Shown one piece after another: positions 37,642 through 49,301 of a stretch of DNA of 64,000 nucleotides (position 1 is the stretch's first letter; each line of letters opens with the position of its first letter). A model generated the notes under the pieces. It saw only the letters and a list, made by a program, of their open reading frames with translations. It made no database searches and was not told the origin of the DNA. Made by a program: the position numbers and the translations under genes. The stretch comes from Gigaspora margarita. Its lineage: Eukaryota; Glomeromycota; Glomeromycetes; Diversisporales; Gigasporaceae. The stretch spans positions 175,257 through 239,256 of the forward strand of contig WTPW01000687.1 of the NCBI GenBank assembly GCA_009809945.1. The letters are read 5' to 3'.

Positions 37642-39006
37642 TCAATTCTCACCATAATCACCATAATCAAACTCTCCTGGAGATTTTCTATTCAAGATAT
37701 TTTCTTTTACTTGTATACCTTCATTGTTATTTACAGTAATATTGTTATATAAATCTGAAGATTTTTTACTTTCATTACCTAAAGGATTACTATAATTATT
37801 ATTATTATTATTATTCGATTCTGGAATAGGTTTTGAATAATTTTGTGCTGGAAAAGTATTAACACCAGCTGAATTATACTGTTGATGTTGTTGACGTAAA
37901 GGTGAAGGTGCTCTGTTATTCATTCCTGCTCCATATCCTCCCATATTATTACTTTCTGGCAACGTAGAAGGTGGTATATTTAAATGATTTGTTCGAGGTG
38001 GCGGTGGTGTTCTATGTATATATGAAGAATCCAAAGGTGGTGGTCCACCATAAGATGGTTGTTCAACGCCGATAGTTGGATAATAAGGTGGTGCTGTCAT
38101 ATCAGGTACTTGTTTATTATAAATATTACTTGGTGGGGCCATTGGAGGTGGAGGAGGTAAAGTAACATTAATTCGATTATTCATTATTGACCTATCATTT
38201 GATCTATTATTAAAATTATGAACTCCTTCACCACCCCTATTGTCGTTCATTCTTGACCTATTATTAGAATTCGGCATCATATAAACTCTTTCATCTCCCC
38301 TATTATTATTCTTTATTGGTCTATTAGTAGGACTAGACATCATATTATTTAATGGTCTACTGTTTGATCTATCGTCTCTTCTGTCATCATCATTCGTTCT
38401 CGATCTATTTTCTGAATTATTTAAATTCCTTCCATTAGAATTTGTTGTATGTTGTTCTGTTGATCCAACATTAAATATTTCATTAAAATCATCACTTAGA
38501 AAACTTTTACGTTTATTGATTCTTAATACACGTAATTTCTTTCTTACGAAAAATGCTATTATACCACCCACTAAAATTCCTGCTATTACTAATCCAACAA
38601 TTAATCCAGCTGACATAGAAGCATCTGATGAATTCGCTTTGCTGCCATTTGGAAGTTGGCTACCCGATGCAGTTGGTGTTGCACTCCCACTTTGAGTATT
38701 TGCTGGAGTGGTTGTTGAGGACGTTGTACTTGTTGGTTCATGTGTCAATGGTGCTGCTGATGTTGCAGGAAATGTAGATATTTGCGGTGTGGATGTCCTT
38801 GGTGGAGGAGTTGTTTGTATAGGTGGTGGTGGCGGTGTTGTTACTATTGGTGGTGGTGGTGTTGTTTGTGGTGGTGGTGGTGGTGGTGTTGTTTGTGGTG
38901 GTGGTGGTGGTGGTTCTGTTGTTTTTGGTGGTGGTGGCGGTAGTGTTGATTGTGGTGGTGGTGTTGGTGCAGCGGCGGGGCTTTTTGGATCTTGGAATAA
39001 TGACAT
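37642..39006 (-). CDS. Single-pass membrane protein with Pro/Thr-rich outer segment
   Basis: A 454-residue ORF. Residues ~10-90 are proline runs separated by QTT/KTT; ~90-130 are Ser/Thr-rich, as in O-glycosylated wall-associated proteins. One transmembrane helix is at ~133-154 (SAGLIVGLVIAGILVGGIIA), followed by a basic stop-transfer stretch RKKLRVLRINKRK, which argues for the N-terminus outside. The tail (~170-454) is Asn/Arg/Ser-rich with further proline patches and poly-Asn. The layout resembles fungal wall-stress sensors (Wsc/Mid2-like) in general plan only; no WSC domain is visible. The ATG at 39006 gives no signal peptide. A pyrimidine-rich tract and AG just downstream of it would permit a spliced upstream exon supplying one. 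Plus-strand ORFs over the repeats are shadows. Confidence 0.75.
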   Translation of the reverse strand: MSLFQDPKSPAAAPTPPPQSTLPPPPPKTTEPPPPPPQTTPPPPPPQTTPPPPIVTTPPPPPIQTTPPPRTSTPQISTFPATSAAPLTHEPTSTTSSTTTPANTQSGSATPTASGSQLPNGSKANSSDASMSAGLIVGLVIAGILVGGIIAFFVRKKLRVLRINKRKSFLSDDFNEIFNVGSTEQHTTNSNGRNLNNSENRSRTNDDDRRDDRSNSRPLNNMMSSPTNRPIKNNNRGDERVYMMPNSNNRSRMNDNRGGEGVHNFNNRSNDRSIMNNRINVTLPPPPPMAPPSNIYNKQVPDMTAPPYYPTIGVEQPSYGGPPPLDSSYIHRTPPPPRTNHLNIPPSTLPESNNMGGYGAGMNNRAPSPLRQQHQQYNSAGVNTFPAQNYSKPIPESNNNNNNNYSNPLGNESKKSSDLYNNITVNNNEGIQVKENILNRKSPGEFDYGDYGEN

Positions 39007-40011
39007 TATTTGTTTTAAAAAAAAAAAAGAAAAAAAATAGGTTCAATATTTTTTATACTATCTCATAAGAAAATTTCTTTAATTTAATGGTTTATATAAA
39101 ATAATTGAAATAAGTATATGCATGACATTTAAGGATATCGTTTTAATAAAAATTGAATGAAATTCCACAAACACAAATTTTTGATTGTCACGAGAATTTA
39201 ATATGAAACTTAAGTGTTTTTGTATATTTATTCAAAGGGATTTACGTTAGCATGTGAGTCAGTTTATAATTAGTTATAATTAGTATATGAAATATCAGCG
39301 GTAATAATATTATTAAATTAGAATGAAATAAGTTACTGCAAGTATCGTCAAAAAGATCGCCGTACTTAACAGATAAGTAACTTAATAAATTGATTTTTTC
39401 AGAAATTTTCTTACAATGAAAATTTCAATATTTTACACCCATTTGCTACAACTCTTCAATATATATCCAAATTTTTTCTACATTTCGTTTATCTTCTGAA
39501 CAATGCCAACAATGCCAACTTGCGTAACTATATTGAAGCATGTGAAAAGTCACATGAAGTATGAAGAAATCTTTCGATTCGACAATCAATTTCGTACACC
39601 CTATAAAATGATCAATTCCATTTAAAAGTAGGTACGTATGTTCTTGATAGGATGTATGAAATTGATTTTTGAAAGCTGTAATTTGATTCATTAACATCAC
39701 GTATAGGCAGCAATAATAGCAATGATATCTCATGGTTCAAACATAATCACTATTTGTTACAAACTGTTTTTTTTTTCTGTCGATTATAACTTTTATTAAG
39801 AAATTTTTCAAAATCAAAAAAAAATTCATTATAAAAAGTTATTATAATTGAAAAAAATTGTAACTTATACCAGTGACGTGATTGTGTCTTCATATACAAT
39901 ATACACGGATTTTAAAGTTTCATAATGACCAACATGTCGATATGTCGATGATACATACATTCGCCGATCGATTACTTTTCAATGAAAATAAAATAAAAAA
40001 TAGCTTTTAAA
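39007..40011. other. Upstream region of the membrane-protein gene
   Basis: AT-rich. It contains the presumed promoter or first exon; I could not identify either. The ORF at 39446-39733 (minus) has an unusual His/Tyr/Cys-rich composition but no recognised domain. Confidence 0.35.
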
Positions 40012-40019
40012 AAAAAAGC

Positions 40020-40693
40020 TAGTGTTTGGTCCGAATATCTAACCGGGTATCCAGATAGATATCCGATATTATTGAGTTATCAGGTTTACGAACTTTTTAT
40101 CTCATTCTAAGAATTATTTACAGCTGTTTTCATAAGTTCTGGGGACAAATGAAGAATTTTTGGTGACCGAATTCGATAAGTTACCGAGTCGGGATCGATA
40201 GGTAACTAACTTCGGCCGAACTTAGAAACTTATTGAATTCATTCATCAGAATTTTCAATTGTCTCAGAATTTATGAAAACAGCTGTAATTTTCGAAAATT
40301 ACATCACTGCCTGCATCAAATTGCCAAGGACAGCAATGTAGTTTCCGAAAAGCTAAGAGGTTTTGGAAATGAGCAAATTTTTAGGTGTCTCGGAATTTAT
40401 GTCGAATTTATAAATTACAATAATTTACATGTATCAGGGATTGGGTGACAGAATTTTTACGTGCTTCGCTAGGTATTATACAATTAATAACAATTAGAAA
40501 AAAAAAAAAAAAACTAGTAACATAACAAAATTCTCTGATTGGCGGTTCTTGATTAGCATATAATATCCGGATAAAAAATAATATCCGGTTTACAAAAATA
40601 ATTTCCGGTTTGTAAAAATAATTTCCGGTTTCCAAAAATAATTTTCATTATCCTTTTTTTATATCGGATATTATAATCCGGATCCAAACACTA
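40020..40693. mobile_element. 674-bp hAT-like element
   Basis: Ends TAGTGTTTGGTCCGAATAT and, inverted, TAGTGTTTGGATCCGGATTA. Flanks AAAAAAGC (40012-40019) and TAAAAAGC (40694-40701) match 7 of 8. Subterminal TATCCGG/CCGGATA words repeat at both ends, a likely transposase-binding array. No transposase is encoded. Confidence 0.8.
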
Positions 40694-40701
40694 TAAAAAG
40701 C

Positions 40702-41605
40702 AATTAATAATAAAAATTGTAATATGAAGTGTTTTTTTTCCAAATATGCAATATTGTGATCTTCAATTATTAAATATGCTAGGAAAATAAAAAATACCAT
40801 TGGCCACTGCATAAAGTCCGGCTACGAATAGTACGTACTTGGGTACTTTTCAAAATCAAACATATTTGATTAGTTAGTTATAAATTTTTAGTAATAATTA
40901 TAAGAGATAAATCGTAATTGAAGAGTATATAAAATAGTAAATATCATACGTAGTAAAAATTGTTAAAAGTTATTATAGTTTTGTTTAATACTAAAATGCG
41001 GCTAGCTTGCAATAAAAAAAAAGGTTTATTTTACTAAGTAAACTTTTTTTGTGTTTCTAACAAAAGTTATATAGCAAGTTATTCTGGTTTTAATAATTAA
41101 ACTCTATTAGTAGATTATAATATTAGTAATTTTTTTTTTGAAGCTATATGATTTTATCTATTGTTAGAAACTTTTAACATTTTATTATTATATAAAATAA
41201 TAGTATTTCTTTGATAATTTTTACTATAGGTTTTATATTCTTCAACTGCTGTTTATCTCTTAATCTATTTTGATTAGTTAATAGTTTATTATATAATTAC
41301 TATATATAAAAACATGCTCTAAAAGCTTGTATATACTAGAAATCATAGATTGATAGTAATTACAATAAATATACATTGAAATTTTTTGAAAAATAAATAT
41401 TTTTATTTTATATTTATAATTTTGTAGATATAAAAATTGGTTTTAATGCATTTTAATAAAAGTTATTTTTTGTTTATATATATATATACATATTTTAATT
41501 TAATGGTGAGACCTTGCTCTTATCTTTATTATTTTTGTTTATATTTATACAAATATTATATAATTAAATAAATAAAAGTTAACAAAAAAAAAAGCTATTG
41601 TATTA
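40702..41605. other. Gene-free stretch
   Basis: Very AT-rich with many TTATTATA words; no feature recognised. Confidence 0.4.
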
Positions 41606-41608
41606 TAA

Positions 41609-41850
41609 GGCCGTTCAAAGTTGATTAGTTGGTTAACATTATCCCCCTCCTCTTGGTTAACTATTCCCCTGAAATTAAACAAGCCAATCACAACACAGCA
41701 TAGACTTAATTAATCATGTGATCAAAGTTGACCAATAAAATTTAATCAAATATTCTTGGGCATATATGTATTTGTTTAAATCTTCCCCTCTCCTCTCGTG
41801 CCTGAACCCAAAATGTTTGACATTAACCAACTAATTAACTTTGAGTGGCC
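41609..41850. mobile_element. 242-bp PIF/Harbinger-type MITE
   Basis: Ends GGCCGTTCAAAGTTGATTAG and, inverted, GGCCACTCAAAGTTAATTAG continue into TTGGTTAA. TAA on both sides (41606-41608, 41851-41853) fits the 3-bp TWA duplication of PIF/Harbinger elements. Confidence 0.8.
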
Positions 41851-41853
41851 TAA

Positions 41854-42521
41854 AGTGTTTTTTAAAACAATAAAATATAATAGTGAAACAATAAAATAGT
41901 AAAAATTTTATTATTAATTGTTTAAAGCATAGGATACTTCTACATATTTGGATTATATAATTATATAAGATATATTATTATACTATATATTATTCAATAA
42001 ATTTTTATTTGTTATTTTTACAAAAGTTAGCAATTAATAAACTTTTGTCTATATATTTTAGATATTTATTAGTTTCTTTTTTAGTTTTAAAGTACCTATA
42101 TTTGGGTTTAAAATTTATTTAGTTATTCTTAAAAATATTATAAATAAAAATATAACTAACTAATTAAGTAATCTATTCAACAATTCTATACTAGCGCAAT
42201 CTAACTATAGAAATTGCCTATTTATCTCTTTTGATTTTTTATTTTATTAACTAATTTTACTACTTTATTAGAATATTGATAATATATATATAGTTAGTTC
42301 TAACTTCTAGATCATTTCTCTATATGTTTTAGAATTTTATTTTGTATTTTGAAAAGCTTATTAAAAAAACTTGCTATAATAGTTTTTGTTTTATCTAAAT
42401 ATTATCTAGTTTTTAATAATTTTTTTTTGGTTTTAAAGTGTCTACTTTGGAGATTAGATTTTATTTAAGAACTATTAAACCACAGTATCCTATATAGAGA
42501 CTATTTAATATTTGTATATTA
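41854..42521. other. Gene-free stretch
   Basis: AT-rich; nothing recognised. Confidence 0.4.
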
Positions 42522-42600
42522 ATAAGAGTACAACTAGTTACATTTGCAACTTTGATTGTCTATTTAAGTAATTATCCAAAGGTTCTATACTAGCAGTATT
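42522..42600 (-). mobile_element. Fragment of the ~1-kb tRNA-headed retroposon
   Basis: AAGAGTACAACTAGTTACAT and CCAAAGGTTCTATACTAGCA correspond to GAGAGTACAACTAGCCACAC and CCGAAGGTTCTACACTAATT near 19910-19980. It is fragmentary and AT-drifted. Confidence 0.65.
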
Positions 42601-43114
42601 ACTCAGAAATAGTAAATAACTTAAAATAATTCAAATAACTCAAATAACTAGTGACCAGTTATTGGGTTATTTTATTCAAATAACCCATAAAAAGTTAGTT
42701 AACATAAATTAAATAATGATCTAATATTTTTTATCTAATTAAAATTGATTATATCAAACAAAGAGTAATTTTTATAAAATAAAATATAATTAGTAATAAT
42801 AATTCATATAAAAGTTATTTTTACTAAGTTAATATCTTATTCAAAGTTGTTTAGAAAAACAGTTTATTTACAGTACTTAGTATAAGTTTCTGACCTCTGG
42901 TAACTTTTTAGAGTTAATTTGTAATGCCTTAAAATTTCAGAGCATAAAAAGTATTACAGATTTTGATAATCTATATGTTTTTGTGACCAATAAAACCTCT
43001 ACATTGGGATATCACATAATCATAAAGTTTATGCATTTTTATATTAATAATTACTCCTAAATCTTAAAATGAAAATATTTTAAGATTAACATAACTAATT
43101 TAAGTGCTTGAGAG

Positions 43115-43152
43115 CTCTTTTTAATTCTATATATATGTAGAATTAAAAAGAG
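43115..43152. repeat. 38-bp hairpin with AATTCTA core
   Basis: CTCTTTTTAATTCTATA is mirrored by TGTAGAATTAAAAAGAG. It resembles the unit cores of the fold-back elements. Confidence 0.7.
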
Positions 43153-43778
43153 TTATTAGATATTAAAATTGATTCTATTGGCAGATTGGCATAACATGTC
43201 AGCTCGACCAATCATAATCGAGGATTATCAAAAAAATTTTATATGAAAATTTATTACAAAGCGAATTTTTACAAAAACAGTTTTTTTAACCAGCTTTGTA
43301 TTTATAATTAAGTATGTAAAAAATTACAAAATTCATGTATTTAATTATAAACCAAAAGTATATTAAAAAGGACATTTTTTTGAAAATTAGTTTCTGAATT
43401 TACCCTTGATAGTTACCAACCCATTTCACAATTCCCAACCCATCTTAAAACACCTGAATATTTCAATAAACGATAAAAGTACTTCTTTCTATAGTTTAGC
43501 TTAGCTCTTTTATTAAGTTTTATTGGATTTTAACTTGTCTAGACGTCAAAAAGGCTCTATTGTTAGTTGTAACAAGTACTTCATTTGTTAGTTTTTTAAC
43601 GTTACTTAGGAGCAAATTTTTGTATAACAATTTATTAAAAAAAGACCCAATTACACTGATTTGCTGATATGTCATATTGATGCTAAGATATTTTTATTTA
43701 AAATTTGGTTAATTATTGATATTGAGAATGTAATAGAATAAAATTTTTTAAAAATTTTAAAATGTGTATATTTTAACA

Positions 43779-43869
43779 ACATGATTAATTTTAATATTTA
43801 AGGGCTTTTTTGAATTCTATATATATATAGAATTCAAAAAAGTCTTTAAACATTAAAATTAATCATGTT
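43779..43869. repeat. 91-bp hairpin with GAATTCTA core
   Basis: AACATGATTAATTTTAATAT and its mirror ending AATTAATCATGTT flank TTTTTTGAATTCTAT / ATAGAATTCAAAAAA. It is a near-perfect stem and a solitary relative of the hairpin units at 6268-7830 and 15687-17731. A more decayed one follows near 43985-44050. Confidence 0.8.
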
Positions 43870-45184
43870 ATTATCAAAATATTTTGTTTAAATTTTGTTA
43901 GAATCAAATAATTATTTAATTTTTTTTTAAATTTTTAGTTACAATATTTTGAGATCAGCTAGCCCAAATCAATATTTGTGACCTTTTTTGAATTTTACAA
44001 GACTATAGAAGTCAAAGAGTTCTTAAATATCAAGATTGACTGCATCATTATCAGAAATTTATATATAAATTTAAAAAAACAATATTGACTATAATGTATA
44101 TTCTTGATGTATATAGCAACTTTTATTATAGATGCCCAATATAAATGTTTTATCATCTAATAGAAAGTATGAATATTCAGCTTTTATAATATTCTTTTAT
44201 TATAAAAAATTTCAAATCATTTCAAATACTCTATAGAAAGTTATCTGAGATCAGATACTTATAGTGAGTACTATAGTATACAAATATCAATTAAGTAGTA
44301 AATTGTTTATAAAAAAAACAAAAAATATAGTAATAAATCTTATAATAAGAGCTATATTATTATAGTAATATTTAATAGTAAATAACTTTTGATTTATTAA
44401 ACCAATTTTGATAATTTAACTACCAAATTTAGTATTCTACAAAAGATCTAGATCTAGTCCAGTTTGGTTACCATATATGTCTAAAAATAAGCTACTACCT
44501 AAAATAAGCACTCCTCTGATTTTGTTCAAAAATCTTAAAAAATCTGTTAGCAGTTGCTATATATAAAAGTCTAAATTTTACTAAATAAATCTTAAAAGTA
44601 CTACTAAATAAACTTGTTCAGAACAACAAAATATATTTACAATAAAATTTTGGTAGCATTTGAACAACTTTTTATTAGTATATTTTTCAATTTTTCAAAA
44701 AATTAAAAATCTAAAAATAAGCTATCCTATGATTTTTTATATAATTTTTTTGTCCAAAAAAGATAGCTTATTTTTGAACATATACAGTAATTGACTAAAT
44801 CCAGACCTATGAGTATATGGACCCAGACCCACATTTAGGTTCATTCAGATAATATCTGGTCTGGTGTATAAAAATACACAAAAACGGGCATAACTCTTGA
44901 TTCAGTGATTGGAATTCGGTGAAACAACTACCATTCGACCCAGCTCGATGAGACGGTTCGAATGAGCTATAGATCGTCTCTGTACGACCACTGGTTACCA
45001 AGATCGGAACCAATGAATAATCAAGTACTAGGATCTACAATTTGATTGGCTAAGAGATCTACTGCGCACCAAAGTGCATATATGGCATTTATAAAACATG
45101 TCATATTTATAGCATATATACTCTATATTTTATTTATAACACATATGTCATTTATTTCATATATTACATTTATACTATTTATAC

Positions 45185-45612
45185 CATATCCGCGGATTTT
45201 TGGAATTTACTATTAAAAATTCCAAAAATCTTTAACAGTGAATAACTTTTGTTCCACTGGTTCGTTTTTGATGAAACAACTACCAAAATGATCACATCGA
45301 TGAGACGATTCTAATGAACCCAAAATCGTTAAAATCCAATCATTGGATCCAGAGATCGTTAACGATTTGTATCACTTTGGATGTTTAAGGATTGAAAAAA
45401 ACCAATTCTTAAATACCTGAAGTGATACAAATCGTTAATGATCTCTGGATATAGTGATAGGGTTTTAACGATTTTGGGTTCATTGGAATCATCTCATCAA
45501 TGTGATCATTTTGGTAGTTGTTTCATCAAAAACGAACCAGTGGAACAAAAGTTATTCACTATTAAAGATTTTTGGAATTTTTAATAGTAAATTCCAAAAA
45601 TCTGTGGATATG
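45185..45612. repeat. 428-bp near-perfect inverted repeat
   Basis: The left arm CATATCCGCGGATTTTTGG... and the right arm ...CCAAAAATCTGTGGATATG mirror each other through AACGAACCAGTGGAACAAAA, TTTTGGTAGTTGTTTCATCA and GATCTCTGGAT-type blocks to an axis near 45398. The flanks CTATTTATA / CTATATATT match 7 of 9 at best. It is probably a fold-back transposon with no gene. Confidence 0.75.
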
Positions 45613-45728
45613 CTATATATTTTATTAGTAGTAGATATAGCATTTATTGCATATGTAATAGATATAGTCCATTACATTTGTGAAAAACAAAAATGTATAA
45701 AAGCAGCCGATGTGAACCCAAGTTCAAC

Positions 45729-46014
45729 TAGGGTTCCTCAAATTCAAATCAAATCAAATATTGGGTCAATTTGAATTTGATCAAATCAAATTGACCCTGA
45801 TTTGAATTTGATTTGATTCAAATATTTGGATTTGAATTTGATTTGAATTTGAATTTTTAATAGTAATTTTCAAATCAAATCAAATATTTGTCAAATCAAA
45901 TCAAATTTGGTCAGATTTGAATTTGATCAAATCAAATATAGTCAAATTTGAATTTGAATTTGATCAAATATTTGATTCAAATATTTGAAGATCAAATCAA
46001 ATTGTGGAACCCTA
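45729..46014. mobile_element. 286-bp hAT-like MITE, copy 2, perfect 8-bp TSD
   Basis: Ends TAGGGTTCCTC and, inverted, TAGGGTTCCAC. Flanks AGTTCAAC at 45721-45728 and 46015-46022 are identical. It has the same length and interior as 35551-35836. The ORF at 45502-45774 ends inside it and is not a gene. Confidence 0.9.
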
Positions 46015-46279
46015 AGTTCAACATCAAGTTTTCATACTCTTTCAATAATAAAAACCTTTATTTACTACACAAGTTAAACAGTTACTAGTATTTTCATATA
46101 CTTTTAATTGTTGCCTCTTTCATAATTGCAAATTACTATAAATCTTCTTTGTTAAGTTTTCTTGAAAAATGCCTTTCGACTTAGTTAAATCACAGTAACA
46201 AGTGAGGTTACACAAAGTAATCACTGTCTAAGGTTGCTTTAATTACCTACTATCATTAAAGAAGTGAATATAGGATAAC

Positions 46280-48186
46280 AATATCTCTGGCCCATTGTCA
46301 ATTAAAACAAGCAAAAGTTATATGACTTGTTTTTTTAGTCTGCAAAGTCTTGTATAACTTAGAATCCGACCTCACTTTGTGGACTTTTGCCATTATCCAA
46401 TCAAATTACAAGAAAAATTTAAAGTTTATACATGGAACAGGTAAACATTTTTATCTTGTCTATAGTGTGTCAGGGTGCATTAAGTATAATCTAAGTTTGC
46501 ATAAAGAGAGCATCTTCCTGCATCATGAATATATTTAATTGCCTAACCATTAATTTAATCGTTCACCCTAACCCAAAATTCAAGCTAAAAAATAACATTC
46601 ATGATACAATGTAGCATGGTCAATTCCAAACTATAAAGCTATAACAATAGCAAAGTAATAAAATAATACCAACATAGCGATTCCAGCAAACGATGCTCTA
46701 TAGAACCACTCACAACTTCATTCACCAGCAAATGACGTCTTTACAGAAAGACTAACTATGTATAACACTACCAACGAACAACAACCTGAAGAAACTGTGA
46801 TACCAAATACAACTCCACTAGCAAACAAAGAAATGGCACACTACAAAAGAAAACTGGTTAATGAAAGAAAAAAAATAATACAATGAAGAAAAAAAAAAAA
46901 ACTATATTTCTCAAGATGAAGGATGATACGTATAAGAGTTAGGCATGATGAACCCATATCCACAAGTGCTTGAACAGAAAAATTCACGTGATCCACCCAA
47001 CCCACCCAAGATGAAGACACTAATAACAAATGACAACCTGAAAAAACAGTGATATCGAATACAACTCCAACAGCAAATGAAAAAATAACATACTACAAAA
47101 GAAAACTGGTTAATAAAAGAAAATAATAATATAACGAAGAAAAAAAAATGCTATACTTATCAAGATGAAGGACCAACTACATATGATACCATGATCTGGA
47201 GAAAAAGTAATACCGAATACAACTCCAGTAGCAAAACAAAGAAATAATGCAATAAAAAAGAAATCTAGTCAATGAAAGAAGAAAAAACAATATACAAAAA
47301 AAAAGCTATACTTACCAAAATAAAGCACCAAATTCAACTATAAAGTAATAGTACAAAGGCGTGACTGTAAAAAATCCCAATAGCAAAAGCAAAACATGAA
47401 AAATACAACAAGCATACCACAAGTAAAACATGACAAGTGCACCACAAGTAAAACTCAACAAGTGCACCACAAGTAAACACCAATTATGCATAATTTATAC
47501 TAATAACTTGCACGTCCGAACCACTACAAACCTCTACCAAAATTTTCTCTGACTTTATTATACTTATACGCAATAAGAAAAAGCCCAAAGAATGACGAAA
47601 TTAGAAAGCGAAATTATTTCTGTGAAATAACGCTAGAAGTGATGAGACCCATCGACAAAGGTCGACCAACAATACTAAAACTAAAATCTCGATAGTTCTA
47701 AAATAACGAAAGCTCTAATTTCACCCACTACAATGGCTTCCTACCCAGTTTTTTAGTGAAACAAACCTAAAATAAAAAGAAAGTATTCTTCAAAGAAAGA
47801 AAAAAAAACAACGAAGAAAAAAACTACACATCTCAGAATCTTGAATCAAATCTCCACTACCCAAAGCAAATCTACAAAAGAAAGTCAACGTTAATTTAAA
47901 AAAAAAGAAACAAAAAAAAGAAAGCAACAAAAAACTACTTATATTACAAGACAGCAAGACTATTTCTACTGCAAAGCAAAAAAGAAAAATAAATGCGAAC
48001 AAAAAAACAACTAGATCTTTCAGGAAAAAAACAAACTCACCTGCCTTGTTTCAGATTACATGAAAGCAGTCAACCTGTCTGAAATAATCACATGATCATG
48101 TGATCACTAAAATAGCGATCACATGACTTTTTTGCAATTTAATTGGCTAAAGAGGCCAGAGATATATAAGTTATATATCTCTGGCC
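46280..48186. mobile_element. ~1.9-kb element with ATATCTCTGGCC ends and internal tandem units
   Basis: ATATCTCTGGCCCATTGTCA followed by ATTAAAA at the left corresponds to the inverse of the right end, ATATCTCTGGCCTCTTTAGC then CAATTAAA. Target duplications were not found. The interior (46780-47335) is about three degenerate ~200-bp units that each contain GATACCAAATACAACTCC, AAAGAAAACTGGTTAATGAA and CTCAAGATGAAGGA-type words. No coding frame is visible. Confidence 0.45.
48154..48186. repeat. Perfect 33-nt palindrome
   Basis: GGCCAGAGATATATAA, a single G, then TTATATATCTCTGGCC. It lies at the right end of the element 46280-48186 and could be two adjacent element ends. Confidence 0.85.
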
Positions 48187-48286
48187 AGAGATGCCTAGAA
48201 AACCCATACTAAAATAATGTTGCTAAACAAGTTTACTTAAAACAAAAAGTATCAATTAGTAAATTATAAAAATTTGTTTAATTTTA

Positions 48287-48610
48287 GGATTTATTAATTT
48301 TGTGCACCGTGCACAGCTGTGCACCCTATAAAAACAAATACAAACAATAATTTGAATAACTGTGCACCCATAGTAACAAATACAAACAATAATTAGAGTT
48401 AGGATTAGGGTTAGAGTTGGGTTAGTTAGAAGTAGGATTAGAATTAAATTTAAAATTTAAAGGTATCATCGTGAGAGGAGCATTTTTTGTTAAAAGTGCA
48501 ATAGAGGTTACTATAGTAAAATTTTGAGATTGCAATAGGAGTTATTCTAGTAAAATTTTAAAAACATATAGGGGTGCACAGCTGTGCATGTGCACATCTT
48601 AAATAAACCC
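48287..48610. mobile_element. 324-bp Mutator-like MITE, perfect 9-bp TSD
   Basis: Flanks TTAATTTTA at 48278-48286 and 48611-48619 are identical. Ends GGATTTATTAATTTTGTGCA and, inverted, GGGTTTATTTAAGATGTGCA, followed in both by GCACAGCTGTGCACC. It is inserted in a copy of the GGTGCTGAACAAGTTTACTT palindromic repeat (48215-48930). Confidence 0.85.
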
Positions 48611-49301
48611 TTAATTTTATTAATAAAATTATTAAAAATATTATATTACTTGAAATTTTACTAACTGATTATACTTTCTTGTACTAAAAAAATTTGGTTA
48701 GCACTGAAAAATACATTAAATTAGCATATTATATCTTACTTTTCTTAAAATTTGATAAAAGATGCTTAATTTTGAAAATTTTTATTAAAATTTCATAATC
48801 AAGTATTTTTGCTTCAAATTTTAAGATAATTAAGATTAAATATATCAATTTGATATATTGTTTGGTGCTGAACAAGTTTATTTAATACAAGAGGTTATGT
48901 TTAATTAGTAAAATTTCAAGTAATATAATATTTTTAATAATTTTTTTTTTTATTTTTTTTTTTTTTATAAGTGAGGTCTGTTCTCGTTTTCTTTATTTCA
49001 ATTAATATAGATATTACAAGGGATTCCATAATATGTTATATTAATTTTGTGGGAAGGGGGAGGCTAAAGCTAATTTACTTCCGACCTAGACTTAACTAAG
49101 GAAGGTCGCAGATCTAACTAGGTTATGTTACTAATTGTAAGGGGTGATGAATTGTAGGTTATAAATTTTTGGGACCATTGTCTATATTTTAACTCTGGTA
49201 AATTATGGTTGTTTAGGAGTGGTGTGGGAGAAGGTATTTGTATCATGTTATTTGATAGCGGTGTCGTTTCTGCTATTGTATTACGGCTGGTTTTCCAAAG
49301 A

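Noticed and set aside
38708..39068. Gly/Val-rich plus-strand ORFs over the Pro-rich region
   Set aside because: Antisense or shifted readings of the CCA/CCT-type triplet repeat of the membrane-protein gene.
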